DNA from: Styela clava
Taxonomy: Eukaryota; Chordata; Ascidiacea; Stolidobranchia; Styelidae
Direction of reading: 5' to 3'
Length of the DNA: 64,000 bases
Assembly: GCF_964204865.1 (NCBI RefSeq)
Contig: NC_135261.1
Span: 11,842,001 to 11,906,000, forward strand
The notes under the pieces are model-generated. The model made no database searches and was not told where the DNA came from. It worked only from the letters and a program-made list of their open reading frames with translations. A program made the position numbers and the translations under genes. Below are positions 20,815 to 33,400 of the stretch, in pieces. Each line of letters begins with the position of its first letter. Position 1 is the first letter of the stretch.

Positions 20815-21423
20815 TTACAAGAAATACCAACTTACAACCTTTAAAGGACTCTCAAACAAATATTGCCGAAGCAAATTCATCTTCTCAAAACTATTTTTTA
20901 CTCTTTGCTCTACTAGAGCAATAAACGAGGATTCCCATAGTGGATAATCCAAAGGGTCACCACTGAATTTCCAAACCCTAATATTTGGCAATCTTTGGGC
21001 AGAAAGCAAACTCTGGGCAAGATCAAGACTGAACTGGCCGACACCACCGTTGCAAGAGATTTGTGGTGGTTGGGCTTGGACAACAGGAGGGTTGACAGTT
21101 TGTGTGATCTCAGGTGGCACAAAAGAATTATTACATGAAACTGGCACATTCAAATTTACACTGTTACTGGTAACATTGGAATTTAAATTAGTATTGAGTG
21201 CCCTAGATACATATGGAATGTCAGAAATTACAGATTGATTAAATACCTTTTTTTTCAATTGTTCCATGTCCTCATCTGAATTACATTTTCGTCCATGATT
21301 TGAATTATATAAAGTGTGCCATGCTAATTGCATGACCTGTATACGCTCGTAACCTGCACAATATAGTAGACTACTTTTCTTATGTTTAAGATGGTTCATG
21401 AAGCTTTGTACGAATTGAACCAC
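20815..21423 (-). pseudogene. BEL/Pao gag, DUF1759-like domain
   Basis: 202 codons. Contains LPNIRVWKFSGDPLDYPLWE, then a helix-rich part and KMNLLRQYLFES. The 'F-x-G-D-P-L-D-Y' signature followed by 'K-x-x-x-L-x-x-Y-L' is diagnostic of DUF1759. The N-terminal part is Asn/Ser/Val-rich. The frame continues, shifted, in 20573-20830. Confidence 0.8.
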
Positions 21424-22690
21424 ATTGAAATTTTAAGCCCACTTGCTCAAATTTAGTTTAATAGCTAATATTGTGACTTGTTTCCTCTTACAGGTGGTAA
21501 AGCCTGAACTGCTTATTTGATTGTTATTATACTTTTATTTAACATTGTAAAAGTATTACCCGATAAAAAATATTATTTTATGTATTTTCAAATTTTGCCT
21601 CAATGGTTTAGACTACTTGACTCTTCTTAGTTTTTCTTTTCATGTCTTGTAGTCTATTAAAGTAGTTACCCCCTTTGTGAATGTCTTTTGATACTACGTT
21701 ACATTCGTTTCGAATATCTGTTCTTGAACATCTTTAACGTATTTTGATATTTTATGTCTTCTTTGATTTTATATTTCCTGTAACGTTATGTGAAGCCCTG
21801 ACTCCAGCTCCCAATCATTAGATCCCATTAACAGGCACCACAATTCCTTTCAACCATAAAGGTATGGTTTATTCGTTGGTGATCCTGTTGACACCCTCAG
21901 CAAACCGTGGGTTCCACTGTAACCCTGCGCGATCAGAATTTAACATTTATTGCCCATTGTTAGTAAATGCGCATCACAATGGTATTGTTGTGACACAGTC
22001 CACTAACGGCATCTCCATGGTCACCGTATCAGTGGTGTTGAGAGTCGTCTTTTCTTTTGAAGAAGCGAGCGACTGCTGGTTACAGCTGTTTAACAGATAT
22101 TTTATGTATTTTTTCTCAATTTATTTAAACTTAGTTCGAGAGTGAGATTTATTGCCACAAAAACAAAATCAACACTAATATAAACAATAATAGATAATAA
22201 TATAATGAAGAAAATATTTCATCAGTAATAAACAGCGATTGATTATTGTTTTGTGCGGGTCAGTGTGCAGGACCGATTAAGGTCATCTAGGCTCCCGACC
22301 CTTTTGTAAATGCTGTATATAAGGTTATCATGGCATAATATAGTACCATGGGTAAATGCAAATGGGATTAAATAAAATATATATAAGATAAAGAAATGAG
22401 TGAATGAGTCGGCAATTTAAAGTTATTATTATTTAAGTTATCAAAGGGCAATTTAGGATTTTGAGAGGTCATGTACCGATGTAACCGATCATGTCCAATG
22501 AAAGAATTAAAACAGTCAAAGATTTAAAAAAAGCTTTTTTTTTATTGGACACAGACCGAGATCAAAAATTGAAAGATAGGGACAAGAAAATAATAATATC
22601 ATCACAGATTCAGTAATGGAGTGCATGACGTAAAAGTATCATTTGACTCCTTTTGGCACCTTAATTAGTTCACATGAAGAAGCAGGGGAA
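21424..22690. other. Unassigned DNA between BEL remnant and repeat block
   Basis: No gene recognised. A '+' frame at 21864-22145 has no known motif. A T-run on the + strand near 22533-22541 could be the A-tail of the minus-strand LINE, but no target duplication was found. Confidence 0.4.
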
Positions 22691-22699
22691 AAATAATAA

Positions 22700-23900
22700 C
22701 AATCGATGAATATTGTTTAATTGCTACCAGCATTCATAAGTATTTATACATACTTGAATAAGGATTCGAATATTTATGTATTATCCACAATTAAATATAC
22801 AGCTCACTTGTTACACAATGAGTTTAACAATATAAAAAGGTTATTAGGTAAATTAATTTACAAAATGAAAGCATGGAAAAACACAGTGACAATCACTGAA
22901 TACTGTATGGTGGCTACCAACATTCATAAAGATTTTTAAAAATATGAATTAGAAATGAAGTATCAATGTATGATCCACAATTAAATATGCTATTGATAAT
23001 GCAGTTCATCACTTATTATATAATTAGTTTAACATGTAAATAGGTTAATAAATTAATTAATTTACAAAGAGGCTAACAACATTTACAAATATTCATACCA
23101 AGCGTACTTGAAAGAGAACTAGAATATTAATGTATGGCCCACAATTATATATGCAGTTCATTTGTTACAAAATGAATCTTAACAATATAAAAAGGTTATT
23201 AGGTAAATTAATTTACGGAATGAAAGCATGGATAAACACAGTGACAATCACTGAATACTGTATGGTGGCTACCAACATTCATAAAGATTTATAAAAATAT
23301 GAATTAGAAATGGAGTATCAATGTATGATTCACAATTAAATATGCTATTGATAATGCAGTTCATCACTTATTATATAATTAGTTTAACATGTAAATAGGT
23401 TAATAAATTAATTTACAAAGAGGCTAACAACATTCACACCAAGGGTACTTGAAATAGAACTAGAATATTAATGTATGGCCCCCAATTATATATGCTGTTC
23501 ATTTGTTACAAAATGAATTTCAACAATATAAAAAGGTTATTAGGTAAATTAATTTATGAAATGAAAGCATGGAAAAAACACAGTGACAATCACTGAATAC
23601 TGTATAGTGGCTACCAACATTCATAACGATTTATAAATACTTGAATTAGAAATGGAGTATCATAATGTATGATCCACAATTAAATGTTCATTTCATCACT
23701 TCTTATACAGTGATTTTTAACAATATGAAAAGGATATTAAATTAATTTACGAGATGGAAGCTTGGGAAACACACTGACAATCACCAACATTCATAAAGAT
23801 TCATAAATACTTGAAATAGAAATGGAATATTAATGCGTGTTCCACAATTAAGTATGCCCAACTAGATATGCAATTAATATGCAGTTCATCATTTATTGCA
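22700..23900. repeat. Tandem repeat array, about 345-bp units with half-units
   Basis: The string ggctaccaacattcataa recurs near 22912, 23269 and 23610, with a shorter relative at about 23788. Companion words cagtgacaatcactgaatac, aaaaggttattaggtaaatt and atgtatg(a/g)(t/c)ccacaatta recur in fixed order. Periods are about 340-355 bases, with an inner relative about half that. The block abuts the end of the LINE ORF2 and may be its 3' UTR. Confidence 0.8.
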
Positions 23901-23939
23901 CAATAACTTTTAGCAGCATAAAACGGCAATTACAGTATA

Positions 23940-26900
23940 TTAAACAGAAGTATACGGATCAGGGTACTTGGATAACAAGAATTTTTTCATATTTTTATTG
24001 AAATTATATGCTGAACAATTTTTGATGTCAGGTGGTACAATGCCCCAGACCTGGACACCGCTATATTTCAGTGATCTTTTTTCAAACTCCGTGGCTACAT
24101 GAGGGGTAAAATATGACCTATTTTTTTGGGACCTAGTGGTGTATTTATGTACATCTTGTAGCCTAGTGAAATAGTGTTGGAAAGCAATGGGAACAAGGCC
24201 ATTTTCATGCCGATGCATGAACTTGGCTATTTCAAGTGTATGCATTTCACACAGCTGTAAGATATTAAACTGTCGATACAGCTGAAAATTGGTTATGTGA
24301 GTTTTTTCTGAAAATGCCATACATCTTAAAATTTTATTTTGCAAAACTTGTATTGGCTGCAATAGAGACTTATTTGTCGACCCCCAGCTAAGTATACCAT
24401 ACTGTAATTGCGAGTGAAATAAACTATAGTAGACCAATTTGAGTGTTTCAGGGTTCAAAATATACCTGAGTCTGTAAAATATTCCAACAGTTTGAGATAA
24501 TTTCTTAGACAAATCGGCAATATGTGCCTTCCAGCTCAATTTGTCATCTATTGTAACCCCAAGATATTTAATACTTTTGGTGCGGTCAATTATGTTATTG
24601 CCTAAGGTTACTCTAAAGGTTGTAATATCTCTTTTTTTTGCTACAAAACAGCATAAATTTTGTTTTGGAATAGTTTAGAGATAATTTATTTGTTTTCAAC
24701 CACTTGTCCACCTTATGGAGATCGAAATTCACAGAAGTTTGAAGTTCAGATGCGCATGAAGCAGATTTTAACAGAGAAGTGTCATCCGCAAATAGGGTTG
24801 AAAAGAAGGACGAGGCAGCAGGCAAATCATTTATATAGCACAGAAATAACAATGGGCCTATTGTCGAACCTTGAGGCACTCCGCATTTAATGAGGCCCAT
24901 TCCAGAAATATTCTCCCCATTTTCAACATATTGCTTACGGCCACTTAGGTATGATGAGATCAGACGAAATGCTTTACCTCGAATGCCGTAATGATATAGT
25001 TTTTCCAGTAGAATACGATGATTTACAGTATCGAAAGCTTTCGCAAGGTCTAAAAATATGGCACAGGTGACCTTATTATTTGCACTGTTTTCTATTATTA
25101 TTTCTTTAAGCCTAGTTATAGCTAACTCAGTGGAGTAATTGTTCCGGAAACCAAACTGGGATTGACTCAAAGTTCCCATTTTATCAAAAAAAAATTTTAG
25201 TCGATTATACAGAATTTTTTCGTATATCTTGGCAATTTGTGACAGTAGGGAGATTGGCCTATAATTGTTTGGGTCATGCTTGGATCCTTTCTTGTGAAGT
25301 GGCACTACTTTGGCTATTTTCAATATATCTGGATACACACTTTCATGAAAACTTTGATTAAAAAGCTTGGATAAAATGGGAGATAAAACATATTTGGCAG
25401 TTTTGAAAAGTCTTACAGGTATTTCATCGCTGCCTACAGCTTTTTTAACATCCAATTTATCAATTTGTTTTTCTATTTCTAGTGAGGTGGTGCTACGAAG
25501 AAAGAAAGACTCTTTGACGCTTGGCCCAAGATTATTCATGTGACTATTCAAAGCTGGACCTATTTTAGATGCAAGCTTAGGACCGACTTCCAAAAAATGT
25601 TGGTTCAGTGTACAACAAATGGCATTTCCATCAGTAATTCTCTTACCATCCACTATAATATGAGATGGCAACTTGCTTTTCTTAGAGGAGTTGCCAATTA
25701 TTTCACGAATGTGAATCCATGTTTTTGCCATATCTTTTTGGCAGCTAGAAAGAACAGTTTTATAATATTCTTGTTTAGCCTTTGCAAGATTCCTATATAA
25801 TTTATTCCTATATTTTTTATATTCTCTTATCTTTACTTGAGATTTTGTTTTTACAACACTTACTATACATTTTATGTTTGGTTTTAATGGACTTGTAAAG
25901 ATCCTTCGAGATCCAGGGTTTAAGCTTAAGTTTACATTCCTTTAAATTGCTTTGGAGAGGAATGTGCTGGTCTACCACAGACTTTATTAAATTCAAAAGT
26001 GAATTAAATTTTTTGTTGATGTCATAGGAAAATGAGAGATCTTTTTCGATTACAAGACTCAAATGGTCAACAAAATTTTCAGGATTATAATTACTATAGT
26101 CACGTCTACGTGTTTTAATTTGGTACCTCTGGCATGCTAGATGTATGTGAGCCAGGACAGGAAAATGATCAGAAATGTCATATTTTATAATACTAGTAAT
26201 TGTTTTATATTCTACTCTATTGAAATAAAAATGGTCTAATAAAGTAGCTGTTGTTTCAGTGACGCGTGTCGGTTTGTTAATGCCGCATAGAAAACCACAA
26301 GAGTGGATGCTGTCCACATACCTGGTGACATTATTGTCTAATTGATATTTCATCAAATCAACATTAAAATCCCCAATAATATATGTACAATTTCCACTGG
26401 AATTCACTAAATTTAGAGCTTGTATAAATTTATCTAAAAAAACATCATATTTATATGATGGGTGCCTATATATGACTGCAATAATAAGATTTTTGGCATT
26501 GCAGTTAAGTCCAGACTGATCGATTTCAATCCATAAGTCTTCGCATCCCACTAAATTTAAGCTAAGATCAACACGTATGTGATATTTGATACATTCTAGA
26601 ATATATAAACCTACTCCTCCTGCTTTAGTACAGGAATCTTTACGTATAAAATCATATCCCATAATGGGAACATCTGGAGAGGCCTCTCCCAGTTTGGTTT
26701 CGGAGACACCTATTATGTCAGGCAATCTTTTACTGGGACCTATTAAATACTCAATTTGAAGACTATTTTTTTGTAAGCTCCTTACATTAAAATGGAGAAT
26801 ATTAAAAGTAGTTTGGCAATTTTCTAGCAATTTTCCAACAACTTCATTCGAATTAATATAATCGCATCCGGTAGCCCAATCATCTACATCATTTAATTTT

Positions 26901-27154
26901 GAGGTGGGATAGCATTGGTTTTCTATTGCAGCCATTACAGGTAGACTGTTTATTAGGCATAGATTACAATAATAGGGTGAGCTAGAATTTATCAACAAAT
27001 GGAACCTTTCTTGGGTTAGTTTAGAACAGGTAAAATGAATACTCTCAAGACATAGATTGCAAGAAATATGATTGACATCATCTGTGACTATAGTATGACA
27101 AACTTTGCACTTTTTAAAAAGTGACATTATTACAATTGTAGAGTAAAAATACAC
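23940..27154 (-). pseudogene. LINE ORF2: PHD-like finger, APE endonuclease and reverse transcriptase, two frameshifts
   Basis: Three collinear frames: 25817-27154, 24613-25731 and 23940-24539. The first begins with a PHD-like Cys/His finger (CKVCHTIVTDDVNHISCNLC), then an APE-type endonuclease (LHFNVRSL, GVSETKL, YIIGDFNVDL, SDHFPVLAHI). The second is RT (PLHKKGSKHDPNNYRPISLL, FLDLAKAFDTVNHRILL, GVPQGSTIGPLLF, LFADDTSLL). The third is the C-terminal domain. The catalytic FADD is intact. Breaks lie in A-rich runs at about 25850 and at an A8 run near 24638. The layout fits a Jockey/CR1-group non-LTR element. ORF2 nicks DNA and reverse-transcribes its own RNA. Confidence 0.9.
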
Positions 27155-27196
27155 ATGACCTCATGATAATAAGCGATATGATTACAAAATAGATTA

Positions 27197-28243
27197 TCAT
27201 CGAATTTTGTCCAAATCGATCTCATTTAAAATTTTTAGACTCTTAGCCGACTCATTTTTTCTAACATAAACATTTCCAGAATGTGTCCATATAAACTTGT
27301 ATTTAAATTTATCTTTTAACGAGCGAGCTTCATTAAAAAGGAACTTTTGCCACTCCGTCAAATTTTCATTAATAAAAATTGATTTACCTCCATTTTCCTT
27401 GACAAGACCAGCTTTTTTTCGAAATAGCTCATTTCTTTTGTCCCTCCTACAGAAGCGAACAATTATAGGAGATCTTTTGCCAGCAACAAGTCGGTGAGAG
27501 GTAGAAATGTCTTCACTATTAAGTTTAACATTAATCATTTTGGCAACTCCTATTACTTTTTGATTGGTGTCTTCATTTTTTTGATAGGGTAACCCAACAA
27601 ATTCAAGATTTAAGCGCCTTCCGTACTGTTCTGAATATTCTTGGGCCTCAGCCACGTTTTCAAGCTCTTCTTCCATAGTTGACAGACTTTGTTGCAACTT
27701 TGTTATTGCAGCCATCTGTTGAGATACCAGAGCTTCAAGTTTTGAAATCTTTTCTTTATCTTCTGCTTGGATTTTTTGAAAATTACTATGAGCAGTTTTC
27801 ATATCACTTAATGATTGGTTCATCTCAGAATTATTTTTTTCAATAGCTCCAAGTCTAACAGTGAGTTGTTCTTGAGACTTAGCTAGACTGAGTAACACTT
27901 CTTCATTTTTGTTGCACATCTTCTCTATGTTCTTAGTTTGTTTGTCCAAATATGATGGCATTATTTGACCAAGCTTTTTATCTACAACAGCTTCAATGGA
28001 GTTGAGCATTTTTGTGATGAGTAATTCCTCCCTGGATTGAAGGAGATCATTAATATTATACAGGGGCAGTTGGACTTGCTGTAGGTTCACAGATGAGTCA
28101 AGCTCTGATGTTGTAGAAAGTGACGGATCCCTGCCAGATGTTGAGAATCTACTGTAACTTGTAGGTGACTTGGGTGCTGTTTCACTTTCATATAGGAAAC
28201 TAGCTTCGAACACATCATTTCTTTGATCCATTATTTGAGTCAC
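27197..28243 (-). CDS. LINE ORF1 RNA-binding protein
   Basis: 348 codons, intact, ATG at 28243, 42 bases upstream of ORF2. An N-terminal Ser/Thr-rich part is followed by a long coiled coil (about residues 100-205, leucine heptads). An RRM-like and C-terminal domain follows (EQYGRRLNLEFVGLPYQKNE, HRLVAGKRSPIIVRFCRRDK, FINENLTEWQKFLF). This is the layout of L1/CR1-type ORF1 proteins that trimerise and coat the element's RNA. The frame is uninterrupted, unlike ORF2. Confidence 0.85.
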   Translation of the reverse strand: MTQIMDQRNDVFEASFLYESETAPKSPTSYSRFSTSGRDPSLSTTSELDSSVNLQQVQLPLYNINDLLQSREELLITKMLNSIEAVVDKKLGQIMPSYLDKQTKNIEKMCNKNEEVLLSLAKSQEQLTVRLGAIEKNNSEMNQSLSDMKTAHSNFQKIQAEDKEKISKLEALVSQQMAAITKLQQSLSTMEEELENVAEAQEYSEQYGRRLNLEFVGLPYQKNEDTNQKVIGVAKMINVKLNSEDISTSHRLVAGKRSPIIVRFCRRDKRNELFRKKAGLVKENGGKSIFINENLTEWQKFLFNEARSLKDKFKYKFIWTHSGNVYVRKNESAKSLKILNEIDLDKIR

Positions 28244-29339
28244 ACCGATAGAACAGAATCAGAATCAGGTCAAACTGGAGCAGATTTACTCATGTAGAAA
28301 TTTTATGTAACTTATATTTATTTATACTATTCTATAACCTTAAACAGGGACTTTTTCTTTTTTATAATATAGTGTTAGACTTATTTTATATGTGCCGCTG
28401 CTCGTTAATCAGTATCGGTTTCTCGCGTCTCCTTCACCCTGAAATATGGCCTATTTATAACTTAATTTATTGCAATTTGTATGGTTGTGCCTATTTTAAG
28501 TATGGTGAAAAATAAACTGATTATTGATACCTTTGCATTGTAGCGTATAGCGCGTCAAGTACAGAATATCTTTCAATTTGGTCTGACGTCAAGTTTCTCC
28601 CTCAATATTCACTCCAATTTATACTATTTTGTTCTATTCATTAATTATCAATCTTAGTACAACCAAACACTCCAAAGTAACGGAAAGAATACAATAAAAA
28701 TAGCAGATACCAGGCAGTAAAATATAAGAAAGCAATACATACACACCTTAAAAACACTGACGACCCCTGAAATCGAAGACACTCTCAACAGAAGCCACAT
28801 GACCCCTAGAATCTGGTACACCAAACCAGCCACTTACAATTTGCAAAACAGGCTGAAAATAACTTATGGCAGGCATTTTGAAAGACGATAAACAATTCCA
28901 TACGTGCACAACATCTAAACAGCACCGATGAAAGCTAATTCCATGATAAAACTGAAAATTACAACACTAAATGAACAGCAATGGCATCGCACTCAAACCA
29001 CAACATGATCCCTACATCAGCCCACTGTTCAGCACAAAACATCCAACAATCACACAACCACAGACAACCATCCCCGACAACCCACCGAAGACCAAAGGCA
29101 CCCGCTCAGACACTCAAAACCAAACATCCAACCGAAAAACGACCACACTCAGACAACCGCACCCCACCAACCCACAGCACACGCCAACCGGCCACACCCA
29201 GAAGACAAACTGACAGCGTCACAACGCCCCTAGTATCTTCAATGCCAAAATACCAAATATGGAAACACTATCACATGACATCATTTAAACGAAAAAACAA
29301 GGGTCGTCACAGCATCTTATCACTCATATTAGAAACAGG
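28244..29339. other. LINE 5' leader plus C/A-rich strand-skewed segment
   Basis: 28244-28520 is probably LINE 5' UTR. From about 28760 to 29225 the + strand is very rich in C and A and nearly lacks G (minus strand G/T-rich). Frames such as 28981-29454 on + are open only because of this bias and show no domain. Confidence 0.45.
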
Positions 29340-29540
29340 TAAAGACTTTTTTGAAGCCCTGGTTGTTCAATTAAGTCTCCATCTAATTCGAATGGATTTC
29401 GTTCAAAGCGGGTATCGCTTTATTGTTGTTCAGTATCATGCTCTTTTGCCATAAAATCCAACTTTGCTTTTAGCACTGCCGACGTTTTACTTGCTTCATG
29501 CAATTGTTCCAAGTTCGATTTTGCAGGGATTTTAGAAATG
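29340..29540 (-). pseudogene. BEL/Pao gag fragment left of the Gypsy element
   Basis: Encodes SNLEQLHEASKTSAVLKAKL and DFMAKEHDTEQQ, a charged helical stretch like the BEL gag coiled coil, then a stop. It is cut at 29540 by the Gypsy LTR; the matching upstream part begins at 38788 and is in frame across the duplicated AATG. Confidence 0.7.
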
Positions 29541-30294
29541 TGTGGCGTACCAAAATTGATATCACCACTCAGGTTCTTTCTGCCAGCTTCTTGGACGTTG
29601 TAATTGCTATAGATGTCGATCACAAAATAATCTTCTTGCGGTTCCAAATACAGCAGAGTAACTAAGTTAACTAACTAGATTAATTATACACCTGTAAGAA
29701 CTTAATACAACCAAATACTCCAATAAGAAATACAATAAACAAATAAAAACATGAAAAACACAGTACAAATACCGTAGGATACATACGAAACCAAAAGATA
29801 CGGAATTGGTCTATGACGTCACAGTCATGAACTATTTACTTATAATGGGATACTAAAAACCGGGTAAAACATACCTAGATATACAAGAATAACTAGTATG
29901 ACACTAAAGATACAACACAAATCCTATCTTATCGACAAACACGTAATAGACATTGAAATACGCATAGAAATACGGAAATCACACAGGAAATAAACTGCGA
30001 AGATAGACTAGTTACGGAAGTGTTAAATACAAGCTAACTAGTGAACAGAGCTATGCCAAACTGGAGAAATAGTAAACCTGTACTACTGATATCATTTTAC
30101 AACAAGAATTACATAGATTTACGGCATTAAAACACTATAATAATAACCTAATATACAGAGGAAATATCTACACTACCGGCAGTCTGACAGACCAGCAGAA
30201 AGAGAATGTTACACAGCTGCTCACTAGTGACTCAAGTGGTAAGAATAAATATGGGCAAACAGAATAAAACAGAGTTATAGACGTGGTCGTCTCA
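29541..30294 (-). mobile_element. Gypsy left LTR (3' LTR of the minus-strand element), complete
   Basis: 754 bp, starting TGTGGCGTACC and ending GTGGTCGTCTCA on the + strand (so TG...CA). It matches 35271-36000 plus 38757-38787 with no difference that I could see. It is flanked on the left by the 4-bp target duplication AATG. Next to it, at 30295-30310, the minus strand reads AAAAAGGGGGGAGTAA, a good polypurine tract. Confidence 0.92.
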
Positions 30295-30428
30295 TTACTC
30301 CCCCCTTTTTCAGATGGGAAATTACAAAGAAATTTTCCATCTTCAAAATTGGAAATCCATAAAAATGTGAAGAAATTGTAAAGAACTGTACACTCAAACG
30401 AAATGTCTAAAGCACTATCACAGTCAAA

Positions 30429-33400
30429 TCAAATGTAATCATCCAAATATCTAGGCCTTCGTCTAGTACGTTGGCCATTATCAGAGTTCGCATCAACTGT
30501 AACTTCTTCTGGTACAGTGTCTGGCTTTGAAGAGAAAGGTAATACATCAAAAATATCATGAGCAACCTGCTCATTATTTTCCATAATAGGTTCCACATCA
30601 GGTAAAATGTCAAATCCAGTTAATTCAATATCATTGTCTTCTTCATCTTCATGAAGGTAAGGTCTTAACTTGTCAACGTGTACAATTCGAGAACGTGTTC
30701 CCGAATTCTTCTGAATCCTATACAAGTGATTAGGTAAACAGTCCACAATTCGATAAGGTCCAATCCAAGGAATACTCAGCTTGCGAGGTGGATAATAATA
30801 CCACACCAATTCATCTCTCTGGAAAGTAAGTGGTTTAACACCCAGATCAAAATTTCGCTTTTGTCTGGTTGCAGCAGCATTTAGATGTTGCCTAGCATGA
30901 AGAAAAGCTTTTTCAGTTGCACAGGAAAACCATTCGACAAACTCAGTGTAACAAGGATGAGTTGATGACTCTGGTTCGCCAAACATAACATCAACAGGCA
31001 TCTCGATTTCTCGTCCAAGCATTAACTTGTTCGGTGAATATCCTGTACTATCATGTACGGTGGAGCGATATGCCATACAAAGATATGGGAGATGGTCGTC
31101 CCAATCATTTTGATTCTCATTTACAAAAGCTTTCAACATCTGCTGTATGGTCCTGTTGAAACATTCAACTTGTCCATGTGGACGAGGATGACATGGAGTT
31201 GTTCGAGTCTTTTGAATCCCGTACAATTGACACATTTCTGAAAATAATTTTGATTCAAAGTCTCTTCCTTGATCTGAGTGGAGAATTCTTGGTACCCCAA
31301 ATCTCGAGAAGAATTGAGTAACCAATGCATCAGCAGTGGTGTCAGCTCGCTGATTTGGTAAAGCAAAACATTCCACCCATTTAGAGAAATAGTCCGACAA
31401 AACCAAAATGTGTTCATTTCCATTTTCAGTTACAGGCAATGGTCCAAGAAAATCAATGGCGATCCTTTCCATAGGAGCTCCAGATATGAGTTGTTTCAAA
31501 TCTCCCTGTCTTCTTCCGTAAAACATCTTGGTCGAAGCACAAGACTTGCACCATTTGAGAATGTCCCTTTTGAAACCAGGCCAATAAAATCTGCGCCTTA
31601 TACTCTTGAAAGTTCGATTGGCACCATGATGACCTGCAGTGCGCAAAGAATGGAGCTTATGAAACAAGTCGTGCCTCAAATTTGATGGAACAATCAATTG
31701 GATATGCGATTCCTCCGATTTACAATCAGGAATCCAACGACGATAGAGAAGTCCATTATCTACAAAAATCAAGTCCCACTGCGACATTAAACGTTTGGTC
31801 ACTGTTGATTCAGGCATGTATTCTTGAATATCAGGTTTCTGAGCAGAAAGTTGTTTCCATTTCAAAACAGCAGAAATATCTGGATCTTCACTTTGCCAAG
31901 ATTTAATTTGCTCATCTGTGTAGGTATCTAGCCAATTACAATCGGAACCGTCTGACGATGATTGACCGGGCTGTTTTGATATTGCACTTACAATAACATT
32001 GCTCACAGCCACATCACCATTGGTACCACAATCAGAACAATCTTCTCGTTTGCATTTGCGAACTTGGCGTGACAATCCATCAGCATTGCCATGTTTCACG
32101 CCAGGTCTGTGTTCAATCTTAAAGTCATAAGCGCCAAGTGTTAATATCCATCTTGCTAACATTCCTTGAGGTTCACGAAAATTGATCAACCATTTCAGAG
32201 CAGCATGATCTGTGCGAATTCTGAACGGTCTCCCGAGAAGAAAATGACTGAAGTGACGAACAGCCCACACCACAGCTAATATGTCCCGGTGTGTAGCACA
32301 GTATCTACGTTGAGACTTGGACATAGTCTTACTGGCATAAGAAAGTACACGTTCATGCTCGTCCTGTACTTGAGATAACACAGCACCAATTCCAAAACCA
32401 CTGGCATCAGTATCCAATACAAACTCGCCGACTGTTCTAGGAAAGCTAAGAATTGGAGTTGATGTCAGACAATGTTTCAACGTCTCAAAAGCCTTTTGAC
32501 ATTCATTACTCCATACAAATGGAATATTCTTCCTGGTCAATCGAATAAGAGGTCCAGCAATTGTTGAATAATCCTGAACAAACTTCCGGTAGTAGTTCGC
32601 TGTACCAAGAAAACTACGAATATCACTAACAGTGTTGGGAGTTTTCCATTCTTTGATAGCCGCAACATTTTCAGGGTCGCAACAGACACCTTCAGATGAA
32701 ATAAGATAACCAAGATAAGAGGTGCTTCGACGGAAAAGTTTACATTTCGAGGGCTTCAAGCGTAAACCGGCACGGCGAAGTCTTATAAAAACTTCCCGAA
32801 GATTTGAGAGTGCCATTGAGAAATCACTACCATGAGCCAAAACATCATCAAGAAAATTGAAACACCCGTTCCACAGGAGATCACCAAGGATATTGTCCAT
32901 CATCCGTTCGAATGTTGCGGGAGCATTCGCCAAACCGGAAGGCATCACTACAAAGTGAAAATGACCACGGCCTGGGATGCTGAATGCTGTCTTTTCACGG
33001 TCTGCAGGATCAACCTCCACTTGCCTTGATCCGAGATCAAGAGTTGAGAACCATTGGGCTCCGTTTAAGGACTCAATGATATCCTCAATACGCGGCAAGG
33101 GATATGCGTCCTTGTATGTGACGTCATTAAGCAATCTAAAATCCACGCAAAATCTGGTAGAACCATCCTTTTTGGGAACTAGGACAATGGGAGAAGAATA
33201 TGGGGAATCGCTGGGTTCTATGACACCCTGAGCCAGCATATTATCAACAGCTTCTTCGGCTATCTTCCTACGCGCCCACCCCATTCGACGAGGAGCCTGC
33301 CGAATCGGCTGTGGTGTGGTTGTGATGATCCTATGCTTTGCTGCTGAAGTACGGCCAAGTTCACCATTTGGCCCTACAAATACATCATGGAATTCGGAAA

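Larger units (their letters stand above)
17750..21423 (-). mobile_element. BEL/Pao LTR retrotransposon remnant (gag to RT), interrupted
   Basis: On the minus strand, in order: a DUF1759-like gag domain (20815-21423), a spacer (20573-20830), a Cys-rich zinc-knuckle segment (20031-20330), a remnant near 19800-19930, the RT N-terminal part (about 19179-19480) and RT (17800-18270). The pieces lie in different frames, so frameshifts separate them. Two hAT elements (18279-19170, 19529-19782) sit inside. RNase H, integrase and the left LTR are not seen; the element seems cut near 17760. No LTR pair was identified. Confidence 0.8.

Noticed and set aside
22700..23900. Repeat array considered as a CRISPR array
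   Set aside because: Units are about 345 bases, diverged, without short identical repeats and unique spacers, in a eukaryotic genome.
28981..29454. 157-codon + frame rich in Thr, Pro and His
   Set aside because: Open only because the segment nearly lacks G; no domain, and it overlaps a BEL gag fragment on the other strand.
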